Positions 44,781 to 54,618 are shown, numbered from the stretch's first letter. The stretch: 64,000 nucleotides of DNA from an uncultured Oscillospiraceae bacterium (GCA_934591635.1 CAKTPI010000004.1:65488-129487); one strand, 5' to 3'. The notes: generated from the sequence alone by a model not told the origin. Translations and numbers: made by a program.

Positions 44781-46255
44781 CCAACTGGCAGCGCCGCCAG
44801 AACAGCAATAACAACTTCTCCGCGGTTGTCCCCTACAACATGGAATTGCAGTGAAAAGAAAGCAAGGAGTTTCTGGATGATCTGACCACCCGTGACCAGC
44901 GGATGATCTTCGGCATCCTGACCATGGTCATTACCGCGGATACCAAGGAACAGCTGGATATGGATACGGATGCCGTTCTTTCTACCGCCCGGAAGCGCAT
45001 GTGCCAGATGGCGATTCTCAAGTATCAGCAGATGGATGGCCTGAACACAGTCCTGCCCATTGGCACCCGGAAGCTCAACGCCTTCCGCACCCTGACCACG
45101 GAAAGCCTTGCGGTGTTCATGCCCTTTAAGGTCCAGGAGATCATGGACAAGGGCGGCATCTACTTTGGAGAAAACGCCATCTCCCACAACCTCATCATGT
45201 GCAACAAGGAGAATCTGCTGAACCAGTCCGCGTTTCTGCTGGGTGTTCCCGGCTCCGGCAAATCCTTCTCTGCCAAGGAACTGATGACCTTCCTGATGCT
45301 GAACACCGAGGACGACATTCTTGTCTGTGATCCCGAAGGGGAGTACGCCCCTTTGGTGGAGGCCATGGGGGATATGGGTTCCGTGATCCATGTTTCCGCA
45401 GGCGGACGGGATCGGCTCAACGCCATGTACATGGTGGACGGCTATGGGGAGAACAACCCCATTGTGGTCAAGTCCGAGTTCATCATGTCCCTGATCGAGC
45501 AGATCGACAAGAAAGGGGTTGGTCCCCAGCACAAATCCATTATTGACCGGTGCATTACGATGGTTTACCGGAATGCGGCCTATACAGGAACGGTTCCCAC
45601 CCTCTGCACCCTGCGGGACACCCTGCTGGAGCAGCCGGAGCCGGAAGCAAAACAGATTGCATTGTCTTTGGAGCTGTACACCACCGGCTCTCTGGATATT
45701 TTCGGGAAGCAGAGCAATGTAGACCTGGACAAGCGTGTGGTGGTGTTTGACATTCATGGCCTGGGTGCCCAGCTGAAGCCCACAGGACTCTTGGTCATTA
45801 CGGACACCATGCTAAACCGTGTGACCCTGAACTGGAAGAAAGGCAAGCGGACCCATGTATTCATAGATGAGTTCCATGTGGTTTTTGAAAATGAGTTCTC
45901 CGCCGCCTTCTTTAATTCCGCATGGCGGCAGTTCCGAAAGCGCAACGCTTTTCCCACAGCAATTACCCAGAATGTGGAGTATCTGCTGGATTCTGTTCAG
46001 GCCAGCACCATGCTTTCCAACTCCGAATTCATTGTCATGCTGAATCAGGCGGCATCTGACCGGGAAAAGCTGGGCAGACTCCTGAACATTTCCAACGAGC
46101 AGATGAACTACATCACCAATGTGGAAGCAGGTTCCGGCCTTATCAAATACGGCAGTGCCCTGGTCCCTTTCATCAACCGTTTTCCGAAAAATACCAAGCT
46201 CTACCAGCTTATGACCACCCGCCTCGGCGAGGGGCGGTTCGCCGGTCAGTCCTGA
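44781..46255 (+). pseudogene. VirB4 ATPase, 3' exon with in-frame TGA
   Basis: It continues VirB4 from NWQRRQNSNNNFSAVVPYNMELQ and meets TGA at 44852-44854, where related proteins have Arg (QRKE pattern); CGA to TGA is the simplest change. After the stop the frame is open to 46255, with Walker A GVPGSGKS near 45241-45264, Walker B VFIDEFHVV and the C-terminal Gln-containing TQNVEYLL motif. An internal ATG at 44903 could start a 450-residue ATPase-domain protein. The full spliced product would be 778 residues. Even after splicing, VirB4 would be cut short at codon 312. Confidence 0.85.
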
Positions 46256-46270
46256 TCGGAGGCGAGGCCT

Positions 46271-46912
46271 TTGCCGGAAATCAAGACAAGGCAGCGGAAG
46301 AATCAGCCGGTGATGAATACCGCTCAACGGCAGATGCAGCGAAACTTTGTCAGGAGCAAAGCGGAACAGGCGGCACACCGGCAGTCGGAGCAGTCGGATT
46401 CTCCCAGCAATTATGCAGAACAGAAAATCTCCCGGACGGCAGAGGATGCCGTTCGGGATGGGGCCTCCCTGGCTGTGCGGGAAATACGCTCGCTTCACCA
46501 AAGGAATAATGATAAGCATGGTATTTCGTCGGAAGCGGATATTCCGGAGGAATATCAAAAGGCACCTGCAAAAGGGCCTTCCAGGAGCCGTCCTGCAACA
46601 CAGCAAGAAGCGGGGCGAAAAGCAGCGGTACAAAGAATCGTCCAGCAACAGCAGGCAAATGCAACGGGAGGTGTCCCGGAAAGCTCCGATGCTTTGTCTC
46701 ACCGCACTGCCCAAAAGCCAATTCGCACCCGTGAGCAATCTATAGCTGTCCCTGCCCAGACTGCGCAGCAGGAAGCAGCACGGAAAGCAGCTGTACAAAA
46801 CATTGTCCGGCAGAGGCAGACCCAAAAGCAGGAGAAACTGCAAATAGAGCAAGCGCATTTTCTCAGCAGGTGGAGGCATCCAAAAGAAATTCTTCCACAA
46901 TACCGTTGCTAG
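46271..46912 (+). CDS. Basic Gln/Arg-rich N-terminal part of the conjugation lysozyme protein
   Basis: A 213-residue hydrophilic, Gln/Arg-rich protein. The start is TTG at 46271 after GGAGGCGAGGCC. Proteins at this position in Tn1549-type elements have just such a cytoplasmic N-terminus, followed in one chain by a membrane helix, lysozyme and CHAP domains. Here the frame ends at 46912, and the rest is in another frame that overlaps by 43 bp. I read this as the 5' part of a frameshifted gene, though a separate small protein is possible. Confidence 0.55.
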   Translation: MPEIKTRQRKNQPVMNTAQRQMQRNFVRSKAEQAAHRQSEQSDSPSNYAEQKISRTAEDAVRDGASLAVREIRSLHQRNNDKHGISSEADIPEEYQKAPAKGPSRSRPATQQEAGRKAAVQRIVQQQQANATGGVPESSDALSHRTAQKPIRTREQSIAVPAQTAQQEAARKAAVQNIVRQRQTQKQEKLQIEQAHFLSRWRHPKEILPQYRC

Positions 46913-48327
46913 ATAGTCAGGCGGTTTTCAAACCAATGGACCAAACCAGAAGCTCTACAGTTGGCACCGCAAAGGCAGATGGTTTCCATAACACGGTTTC
47001 ACTTGACAAGGGAACGGCATCTAAAGGGCAGATTCCTATAAAAAAGAAATCCGATTTGCCGATTCGTACCAAACAGGGCACTGTCCCCATTAAGACCGCT
47101 GAATGGGCATCTGAAAGAATTGTGGGTTCCACCGCAGAGAAAGCCTTTCAGGAAGCGCAAAAGGCCACCATCACAGCAGCCCAAAAGAGCAGCCACGTAG
47201 CCGCCACCGCTGGGCGCAGGGCGGTGGTGGCCGCAAAGAAAGCCGCAGAGCTGGCAGCAAAGTTGGCCAGGTCTGCGGCAGAGGCGGCAAAGGCACTATA
47301 CACAGCCATTGCCGCCGGTGGAGTTGCTTCCGTTCTGGTGATCGTCATTGTTGTCCTCATTGGCTGCGGAGCCGCCATCTTCGGAAGCCAGGACGAATCC
47401 ACGGAAACCCTGCCCCTTAGTGCGGAGGTGGAAGCCTACGAGCCGGTTATCCGCAAATATGCCAAGCAGTATGGCATCCCGGATTGTGTTCTTCTGATTC
47501 AAGCCGTTATGATGCAGGAATCCGGCGGCAGAGGGAATGACCCCATGCAGGCTTCCGAATGTGGTTATAACACCCAGTACCCCAGGACCCCCGGAGGCAT
47601 TACGGACCCGGAGTATTCCATTGCGGTGGGCATCCAGAATCTCGCGGACTGCTTGCAGACGACAGAAGTCGAAAGTCCCATTGACCTGGATCATATTCAG
47701 CTGGCCCTCCAAGGCTATAACTTTGGCAGCGGCTACATTACCTGGGCCTTGCAGAAATACGGCGAATATTCCCGTGCAAACGCCATTGAGTTCTCCTTAA
47801 AAATGGCAGAGCAGATGGGCTGGAACAGCTATGGGGACAAGCAGTATGTCCCCCATGTGTTGCGGTACTACCCAATCGGCAAGGTATTCTACACCCCGGA
47901 GGCCGGGGATGCCATTGTGGATGTAGCCCTGTCCCAAGTTGGCAACGTAGGCGGCGAACCCTATTGGAGTTGGTACGGCTTCACCAACCATGTGGAATGG
48001 TGCGCCTGCTTCGTCTCCTGGTGTGCCGACCAATGCGGCTACCTGGACAGCGGCACCTACCCCAAATTCTCCGGCTGCGTCTTCGGAATGCAATGGTTCC
48101 AGCAGCGTGGCCTCTGGCTGGATGGTTCCACCGAACCGGCCCCCGGAATGCTCATCTTCTTCGACTGGGCCCCACAGGACGGAGTGGCAGACCACGTTGG
48201 AATTGTAGAGAAGGTGGAAAACGGGATGGTTTATACTGTAGAGGGAAATTCCAGGGATATGTGCCGACAGAAGCAGTATGCGCTGGGGAGCGGAGTGATT
48301 CTGGGGTATGGGATGGCGGCAGGCTAA
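46870..48327 (+). CDS. Conjugation lysozyme/CHAP peptidoglycan hydrolase
   Basis: A 485-residue protein in this frame: Ala/Lys-rich segment (residues 90-140), one membrane helix (about 145-168), a lysozyme-like transglycosylase domain (PVIRKYAKQYGIPDCVLLIQAVMMQESGG, residues about 195-310), and a C-terminal CHAP/NlpC-type domain with Cys in EWCACFVSW and His in VADHVGIVE. It cuts peptidoglycan so the transfer channel can cross the wall. The GTG at 46870 has no ribosome binding site, which supports a frameshift from the preceding frame rather than a separate gene. Confidence 0.82.
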   Translation: MEASKRNSSTIPLLDSQAVFKPMDQTRSSTVGTAKADGFHNTVSLDKGTASKGQIPIKKKSDLPIRTKQGTVPIKTAEWASERIVGSTAEKAFQEAQKATITAAQKSSHVAATAGRRAVVAAKKAAELAAKLARSAAEAAKALYTAIAAGGVASVLVIVIVVLIGCGAAIFGSQDESTETLPLSAEVEAYEPVIRKYAKQYGIPDCVLLIQAVMMQESGGRGNDPMQASECGYNTQYPRTPGGITDPEYSIAVGIQNLADCLQTTEVESPIDLDHIQLALQGYNFGSGYITWALQKYGEYSRANAIEFSLKMAEQMGWNSYGDKQYVPHVLRYYPIGKVFYTPEAGDAIVDVALSQVGNVGGEPYWSWYGFTNHVEWCACFVSWCADQCGYLDSGTYPKFSGCVFGMQWFQQRGLWLDGSTEPAPGMLIFFDWAPQDGVADHVGIVEKVENGMVYTVEGNSRDMCRQKQYALGSGVILGYGMAAG

Positions 48328-48708
48328 TCAAAGTCTTTCATGTTCCGCCTTTCCCCGCTTCTGGCGTGTCATTTCATAGCTCAGCCTCACCAATTCCTGG
48401 ACCTGATTTTCTGGTACTGTATCATCCAGTAAAATGGTAATCCACTGCTCCTTGTTCATATGGTAAGCCCGGAAATATCCGGGCTGGCCCAATAAGGAAC
48501 CGATAATTCTTGGGTCACATTTTACATTCAACGCATCAATGATGCCATTACCGGGCATACCCAGTTTGGAACGCTCCACCTCCATTACCAGACCATACCA
48601 CTTCCGGCTGTCTTTGTGTCGCAGGACGGCGTTCCAGTCTTGCCAGGGATAGTCAGGATCTGTGCCATATTCTTCTTTGACCCATTCAAATAGCTGTTTT
48701 CTTGTCAT
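48328..48708 (-). CDS. MmcQ/YjbR family protein
   Basis: A 126-residue protein with the YjbR/CyaY-like fold pattern: VKEEYGTDPDYPWQDWNAVLRHKDSRKWYGLVMEV, LNVKCDPRIIGSLLGQPGYFRAYHMNKEQWITILLDDTV and a terminal SYEMTR. Members are annotated as DNA-binding, but the role is not established. It abuts the end of the lysozyme gene on the opposite strand and marks the switch from conjugation genes to minus-strand cargo. Confidence 0.88.
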   Translation of the reverse strand: MTRKQLFEWVKEEYGTDPDYPWQDWNAVLRHKDSRKWYGLVMEVERSKLGMPGNGIIDALNVKCDPRIIGSLLGQPGYFRAYHMNKEQWITILLDDTVPENQVQELVRLSYEMTRQKRGKAEHERL

Positions 48709-48963
48709 GTGGAATCTCCTAATATTTGTTACCCAAGGCTTTCACTGGCACTGGTAATTATCTGTAGTTTGAAGCGTCAAAACAATTGCGGTAGAATCTT
48801 CGCTGTTGCCGTTCTTCCGCTTACATCAAGCACATCCGAAACAGATTCTAGATGTGTGCTGTATGTACTAAGGGTGGGGGCCAGTTTTAACAACTTCTCT
48901 AACAGCTTTTTAGACCGCATCTGTTTTGAGCTTATCATCGATTGCTTCACAGATATGCTCATA

Positions 48964-51900
48964 TTATTTAAGATTTTGCATTTCGACGGAAAGGTCCCCC
49001 TCATCTTCTTCGTAGCGTAAGGTGAACAGCGACAGCCAAAATAGAATAGGGTGTAATTCACTTGTTGCAGCCGAAAATTTTTCTCTTATTATCTCCTTGA
49101 AACAAACGCATAAAGATTGCGCATAACTTTTCTGCGACAACGGCTTTTCAAGAATGGTAATCCATTTTTCTGTAATTTTTTCACGCTTATCCCATTCAGC
49201 ATTGTCATATTCTTTGATTACTCTGTCTACCACATGGCCTGAAAGCGGTGCGGAAAAACAAAATTGAACCATTTTATCTAAAAAGGAAAGGAATTTTAAA
49301 ATATCTGTAGTCGCATCTGAAATGAAGTCTGCCAGACCAATCGTAGAAACGTTGACCTCCTTGGCAAGAACTGAAAGCACACCTTCGGTAGTAACAATGC
49401 TCCTTCCGTCCTTTTTTGCAATAGCAAGCGCATCATAATCAGAAACACCAAATATTTTTTTGAGATCACTTGCAGTGTATCTCCCCACAAATATATCATC
49501 AACATTTTCTGCTGTTTCGAATTGTTCACAGTAATGTTTCAATTCTATGGCACTTTGCATTTCAAACTGTTTATTGTCATCTGAGCTTTCAATAAAAAGA
49601 GGTTGGCCATCATAAAAAGTTAGGGAAGCTACAGTATCACGCTTATTTTCTGCAATTATCACCGATGCATCATCAAAAAACTGACCTTTTAAAGAGCAAG
49701 GAATAATTGTTGGAATAATTGAAGTCTCAAGCGAAAAACCAATTTTGTAGAGTGCGACAACAACAGGAAATGTTAATAATACCGGAGCAGAGTATTCTGT
49801 GCACGATAAAACATCATTTCGAAAGAGCACTGTTTCCGATGTAACCATTGTATTAACAAGCTGAAGATATGTCACCTTTACAAATTGTTCATAAAACGCA
49901 AGTGGAAGTGCAATACTTCCTATATCATTATAAGAATCAAGCCATTGATTCTTATAATTCGGCTGTCCTAATATTTGTGTCATTTGCTCCATGAATTTTT
50001 CAGTTTCTAGTTTACCCGATTCATCAATAGGAATCTGTATTTGCTGCATTTTACCTGCTTCAATCAGCTTCTGCATAGCCTGTCGAAAGAGGTATACTTC
50101 TAAGGGCATAATTTCTTCGATGGTATATTGAATACCATCCCATGTAAGTTCAGCCCCTTTTTTCTGCTTGAAAAAAGAGTATTCTATTGCCGATTCTGTA
50201 TCAATATGTAGAACACCGTCTTTTAGCATAGGACTTTCAGGTAGAATATTTTTTGAATGAACACAAGCCACAAGAGAAGTAGGCAAGGAAACAGATTTTG
50301 CAACAAATGCAGTGCATTCTTCCACACATGTTATAGTTCTTACCTCTTTTATATTTTCTTTAGAAGATAGGACAAAATAATGCCCCCAGACATCTATGTT
50401 GTCTGATTTAGAACTTACGATTGCTCTTGTAATCAAAACCATTGCCTCGTGATGATTTCCATGTTGGTCTGCGCATATGGCCGCTAGCATCAGAAGGGAC
50501 GGATTGTTACTTTTAATCGCACGCTCATATACGGAATCAGAAACAGGTCGTTTGTTGTTTGTTAAACTTACAATCAAATAGTACACAACTTCATCATCGT
50601 CTGGGAGAGAATTAAAGGCCCTCGTTAGGGGGAGAATCGCTGCAATTTCCTGCCCTTTGGCAACTAATGACATACCCCTGTATTTTTCAAACAGCGGATT
50701 CACAATACCGATTCCGTCCGAATGACCAGTAAATTCGAGAACCTCATCATATTTTTTCCCGGAATACAGTTGGTAAATAAAACGGTTCAGGCTGTTGGGA
50801 GATGAGTATACTAGTTTCTCATCTCTCCAAAACTGCAATGGAGTGTCCAAAGATTCTGGTGAAATACCCTTGATATCATTGACAGAACACCAGTAATCAA
50901 GGTAATAGCAGAAAATGCTTTCGTATTCATTGAGCACTTCTATTTGGCAGTCGCACCCTTTTAATGCACCAACTACAAGGACATAAATCAAAAAAGCGCC
51001 TGCATCTTTCGATAGAATTGAGGGATTATCCTGAGCAATTTGTAGAATTCTGCCTTTATCGTTTTCAAACAGGGAAACAAAAAGGTTATTGACCAGCCAG
51101 TATTCTCCGCTTCTTGAACAGAGAGCAATCACTTCCTGCGCAGAGGCAGACCTATTCTCAATTTTAATCTGCATTAACAACATTTGAATCTTTAAGTCAT
51201 CCAGGACGTTGTCAGAAAGCCTATTTTGGCACTGAACGGCACATTCAGTTGAAATATCAATAGCAGAACGTAGCAATGTTGAGTAGTACTTTATCTTTAT
51301 TGGAGAATTCAATGTCTGAATCCCTGTTTCCAATTGGCTTATTTCAGAAAACAGAGAATCAGCATCAAGATTACCTTGTTTGCTTAATCTGTTTCGATCA
51401 TTCAGCTTGGCGTTGAAAAAAAGCAGTTTGTCAAGTAGATACATTTGGTCTCCTAAGAGATCAGCAACTACATTTGCTGTATTAAAAAAGTCTTTTTTGA
51501 GAACGATGAGTGCAGAAATTCGTCTTTGAATCCACTCAAAATCAGGATGCAAGCTAGACGGCTTACAACAATAGACCGAACTGTCGCTGTCAATAGATAT
51601 CTGAAGGAAAAACGAATCATTTTCGAACAAGAGCGCATGAACAATTTGATTAACAAAAGAATTACGGGATTTAATTTTGGATAGGAGATCTTTTCTATCC
51701 AAAAACAAACACAAAAAAATCGTTTTCTGAATCAAATCAATATAAATATGTTCATTTGTAACCGCCGTCTCCAATTCGGAAGGGTCGGTTAATGAAGGTT
51801 CCTCTGTTAGTAGCTTTATTAAATACATAGCCGAAAAAGACAAATCAGGGCTTTGAGCGCCAATCAGTTGAGAAAGAGTTGAAAGTTCCTGCAAATCTCC

Positions 51901-52485
51901 ATCCCACGCTCGAACCGCAAATACATCATAAATTTCCTGTGTCAGCAAAGGGTCTATAATAACTTTTAATTTTAGGAGCTCTTTAATCTCCTGAATATCT
52001 GCGCTGTTGGACTGGATTCCCTTAAGTACTGTGTTCCATGCAGAACGGATTTCTGAGAAAATCTGCCGTTCGTTAACCGATAAATCGCGATGATAAAAAA
52101 ACTCAATCCTGTTGTAAATAAAAGAAAGAAAATCAATAATCTCCAACTTGTCTGTAGCCGAAGGCCGTGTCGGCACATAGGTTCCATTTTCAAATTGCTC
52201 AAAAATAGACGAAATTAGCTCTTGTTTATTTACAGGAGAAATTGTTCCAACAATATTTTCAAACATTTTATCGCAAATATGGTTGTTGGCGAAATATTCT
52301 TGAAAACTTCCGGTTACCAAAATGGTTCCATCGCAGGAAAGAAGATAGGATTCTATTTCCCTATTTAGTTTTTTCTTAAAAGATCTAATCCGAATTCTTT
52401 GAAAAAAGTTCTGTTTACCTTGATAAATATCTGACGAAATGATGTTAATGAGAAATGATGAAATCGTGTCAGTAATTAGGAACAT
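48964..52485 (-). CDS. Large multidomain protein with repeat-rich middle, GreA/B-C-like segment and PIN-like C-terminus
   Basis: A 1173-residue, AT-rich gene; AAAGGAG lies 8 nt before the ATG at 52485. The N-terminal 200 residues are helical with one weak hydrophobic start. Residues about 250-720 are helical-repeat-like (TPR-type pattern, e.g. PLFEKYRGMSLVAKGQEIAAILPLTRAF). Near 745-790 the segment LHIDTESAIEYSFFKQKKGAELTWDGIQYTIEEI resembles the C-terminal domain of GreA/GreB. Toward the end, SDYDALAIAKKDGRSIVTTEGVLSVLAKE near 1015 resembles the back half of a PIN nuclease. A TPR-GreAB-C-PIN architecture has been described among bacterial conflict proteins; the match here is by eye and tentative. 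Confidence 0.5.
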   Translation of the reverse strand: MFLITDTISSFLINIISSDIYQGKQNFFQRIRIRSFKKKLNREIESYLLSCDGTILVTGSFQEYFANNHICDKMFENIVGTISPVNKQELISSIFEQFENGTYVPTRPSATDKLEIIDFLSFIYNRIEFFYHRDLSVNERQIFSEIRSAWNTVLKGIQSNSADIQEIKELLKLKVIIDPLLTQEIYDVFAVRAWDGDLQELSTLSQLIGAQSPDLSFSAMYLIKLLTEEPSLTDPSELETAVTNEHIYIDLIQKTIFLCLFLDRKDLLSKIKSRNSFVNQIVHALLFENDSFFLQISIDSDSSVYCCKPSSLHPDFEWIQRRISALIVLKKDFFNTANVVADLLGDQMYLLDKLLFFNAKLNDRNRLSKQGNLDADSLFSEISQLETGIQTLNSPIKIKYYSTLLRSAIDISTECAVQCQNRLSDNVLDDLKIQMLLMQIKIENRSASAQEVIALCSRSGEYWLVNNLFVSLFENDKGRILQIAQDNPSILSKDAGAFLIYVLVVGALKGCDCQIEVLNEYESIFCYYLDYWCSVNDIKGISPESLDTPLQFWRDEKLVYSSPNSLNRFIYQLYSGKKYDEVLEFTGHSDGIGIVNPLFEKYRGMSLVAKGQEIAAILPLTRAFNSLPDDDEVVYYLIVSLTNNKRPVSDSVYERAIKSNNPSLLMLAAICADQHGNHHEAMVLITRAIVSSKSDNIDVWGHYFVLSSKENIKEVRTITCVEECTAFVAKSVSLPTSLVACVHSKNILPESPMLKDGVLHIDTESAIEYSFFKQKKGAELTWDGIQYTIEEIMPLEVYLFRQAMQKLIEAGKMQQIQIPIDESGKLETEKFMEQMTQILGQPNYKNQWLDSYNDIGSIALPLAFYEQFVKVTYLQLVNTMVTSETVLFRNDVLSCTEYSAPVLLTFPVVVALYKIGFSLETSIIPTIIPCSLKGQFFDDASVIIAENKRDTVASLTFYDGQPLFIESSDDNKQFEMQSAIELKHYCEQFETAENVDDIFVGRYTASDLKKIFGVSDYDALAIAKKDGRSIVTTEGVLSVLAKEVNVSTIGLADFISDATTDILKFLSFLDKMVQFCFSAPLSGHVVDRVIKEYDNAEWDKREKITEKWITILEKPLSQKSYAQSLCVCFKEIIREKFSAATSELHPILFWLSLFTLRYEEDEGDLSVEMQNLK

Positions 52486-52653
52486 AGATTCAACTCCTTT
52501 TATGTCTACTATAGAATAATTATAGCACATATGTAGGCAGTTGGGTATCAGTTCAGATGAATCTTCGAAAAATTACCAAGGAGAAAGTGGCACGAATTGT
52601 CAATACTTATGAGCCGGATGAATTGAATATGAAACAATTTTCGGAGTATCCAT

Positions 52654-52969
52654 TCAGTTGGTAGTAACCCTTTCCATGAACCCGCGGTATTGTTGATCCG
52701 ACAGAATTCTGGCCTCATCTTCCTTTTCATGACCACAGGAAAGAATCGGGTTCCAGCCGTTTGTACAACAGCGCAAATCCATTGCCCTCCCAGTACAATG
52801 CTTTGATCCGGTCCCACCGTCTGCCGCAAAACAAAAATAATGTGTTGGTGAACGGATCCAACTGGAATTCCTGCTGAACCATGGCTGCCAGTCCGTCAAT
52901 TCCGCGCCTCAAGTCGGTGTAGCCACAGGCAATATACACCTTGTCCGCTCCGGTAAAGTCGCTCAGCAT
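52654..52969 (-). pseudogene. IS66 TnpB accessory protein, frameshifted and truncated
   Basis: The first frame reads MLSDFTGADKVYIACGYTDLRRGIDGLAAM and on through LFLFCGRRWDRIKALYWEGNGFALLYKRLE, characteristic of IS66 Orf2, then stops at 52727. The next frame continues the family pattern (DEARILSDQQYRGFME) and stops at 52654, short of the usual end. So there is one frameshift plus 3' loss. Confidence 0.85.
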
Positions 52970-53295
52970 GATTTTAATACCCGCAGCACCGTTTCAACAG
53001 TGACCGCATCCGCGCCGGAATAGATATCCGCCTCTGCACTAGCAACCTGAACCGTTACTGCTATCCCATCCACATGCCCCACCCGATCCGGTGTGATCTC
53101 AGCAAACCGTCCTTCCTGCTGCTGCCTTGCCATTTCAAACAACCGCTTTTGCCATCTGTAATATGTTTGCTCACTAATGCCGCTTTCCTTGCACCAGTCT
53201 TTTACCGTCCGCCCACTGCTCCTGCATGCTTTGACCCGTTCTGCCCACAGCGCCAGTTTATTCTATTCGTTGAGTGTTTGCAGCTCTCTTGCCAT
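52963..53295 (-). pseudogene. IS66 TnpA accessory protein with nonsense codon
   Basis: From the ATG at 53295 the frame reads MARELQTLNE, meets TAG at codon 11, and then continues NKLALWAERVKACRSSGRTVKDWCKESG and YYRWQKRLFEMARQ, the IS66 Orf1 helix-turn-helix. It ends at 52963, overlapping the tnpB start. Confidence 0.82.
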
Positions 53296-53299
53296 GAAA

Positions 53300-53363
53300 A
53301 TACCCCCGTATCTCGGATAGTATCTGCAAGCTGCATATACTATCTGCTACTATACGGGAGTAT
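53300..53363. repeat. 64-bp imperfect inverted repeat upstream of the IS66 remnant
   Basis: The outer arms ATACCCCCGTAT and ATACGGGAGTAT and the inner arms ATAGTAT-CTGCA and TGCA-TATACTAT pair across a short centre. It lies directly upstream of tnpA. It may be two facing IS ends or a regulatory hairpin. Confidence 0.5.
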
Positions 53364-53448
53364 TGTCACATATCGCGAGTGCAGATGCAAGTCGCGGGGA
53401 GGTTTGACGCTTACAAATATAAGATTACTAATTGATATAAAATGGAAA

Positions 53449-53486
53449 TTATTCCGGGCAACCTCAAGCGGAGCTACCCGGAATAA
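53449..53486 (-). terminator. Hairpin downstream of the SIR2-like gene
   Basis: TTATTCCGGG and CCCGGAATAA are perfect 10-bp arms with inner GGTAGCTC/GAGGTTGCC pairing. It lies about 105 bp beyond the stop of the SIR2-like gene and is the likely end of the defence cassette transcript. Confidence 0.65.
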
Positions 53487-53592
53487 ATTTATTCTACCTG
53501 TATTTCTCTCAGTTTCTTTTGTATCAGCCTTTGGTATATGCAAAGTCTTACCATACCCGCCGCTTTAAGGCGCGCAGGCAGGAATCACCTGG

Positions 53593-54618
53593 CTAGGGTA
53601 AAGCAAGTGCACAGCCATCACGTAATCGGAGCATTGCACGTTCATAGCGCTTTCCGTATATGCAGTGCGAATCCACCCCATTTTCGGAGTCGCTTTGATT
53701 TGTGCAGTCCACTACTTCCACATGGAACGTCTCTAACAGGATTTTCTTCTCCTCCAAGATTTCTTTATTCCGCTCATAACAAATTTTTTCTTCTATATAC
53801 TTTTCTCTTGTTTTTGCGTCTTTTTCCACGCTCTCCCAAATGTGCTTTGGTGCATAATCATTGGAGGAGTCGGTTTCCAAATATACAATTTTATTTTTAA
53901 TCAAGCCAGGATACCGATGCATTAGTTCCGCTCGATAGTTTAGAAGCCACCAAATATCTAGTTCTGCTGCGTCCATTCCAAAGCCTAAGATATAAATATC
54001 ATCCATAAAAAAATGATAGTACCACCGATTAGGAACAGGTGGTTCCTCGCCATTGAGAACTGCATACAGATGGAAGCTTTTACCGGATTTGTAAGTCTTA
54101 GTCAGCTCTGAGCGAATATATTGAATGCTTCCGATGTAATGTGCATAGCCTAAACAAATCGAAGATGGAGAGGAAATTTCTCCATGGATATGGAAAATTT
54201 GGTGTGCACCCGAAGTTCGGAATCTTTCCTTGCTGTAAAGAATTTCTCTTGTACTCGCTTTTTCGAGAGAAAAGTTATCATCTGCCGCATACTCGAGAAA
54301 ATAATCATAATTCGTTGTAAGAACTATTGAAGGAGCAACATCCATTAGTCGTTTGTGAATTGTATCGGCCCAATTTTTCGGAAGCCCATTTTGTATGCCT
54401 TTCAAATAGGCCGCAATACTTCTTTTGATGTCCGTTGATTTTTTCGTTGGATCTCTGTCCAAAATTAGATGCGTGTTAAGATCATATTCCATCGTTGGAG
54501 TCAAGCTTTTCTGCATTTTAAAGCCATCAATATTGACAGCTTTCGAAAAAAGCTCACTCCAACCTGGAACAATATTTGCAAAACGATTAATACCATTCCC
54601 AACAAATAGAACGTTCAT
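53593..54618 (-). CDS. SIR2-like domain protein
   Basis: A 341-residue protein. The NAD-binding pattern of SIR2-like proteins shows in MNVLFVGNGINRFANIVPGW (residues 1-20), VLTTNYDYFLE (about 100), IFHIHGE with the catalytic-type His (about 143), and YILGFGMDAAELDIWWLL (about 213). No zinc-ribbon Cys set of deacetylase sirtuins is seen. Relatives in defence systems (Thoeris ThsA, DSR, SIR2-HerA) deplete NAD+ to abort infection. The ATG at 54618 is preferred to 54639 because AGGAAGG lies upstream. It follows the HNH gene by 44 bp on the same strand, so it is probably the third gene of the operon. Confidence 0.82.
   Translation of the reverse strand: MNVLFVGNGINRFANIVPGWSELFSKAVNIDGFKMQKSLTPTMEYDLNTHLILDRDPTKKSTDIKRSIAAYLKGIQNGLPKNWADTIHKRLMDVAPSIVLTTNYDYFLEYAADDNFSLEKASTREILYSKERFRTSGAHQIFHIHGEISSPSSICLGYAHYIGSIQYIRSELTKTYKSGKSFHLYAVLNGEEPPVPNRWYYHFFMDDIYILGFGMDAAELDIWWLLNYRAELMHRYPGLIKNKIVYLETDSSNDYAPKHIWESVEKDAKTREKYIEEKICYERNKEILEEKKILLETFHVEVVDCTNQSDSENGVDSHCIYGKRYERAMLRLRDGCALALP

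Larger units (their letters stand above)
52650..53295 (-). mobile_element. IS66 remnant between the large cargo gene and the SIR2-like gene
   Basis: It contains decayed copies of the two accessory genes of an IS66 element, annotated separately. The transposase gene (tnpC) is missing. Its 64-bp upstream inverted repeat is at 53300-53363. The remnant separates two minus-strand cargo genes that may once have been adjacent. Confidence 0.8.
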
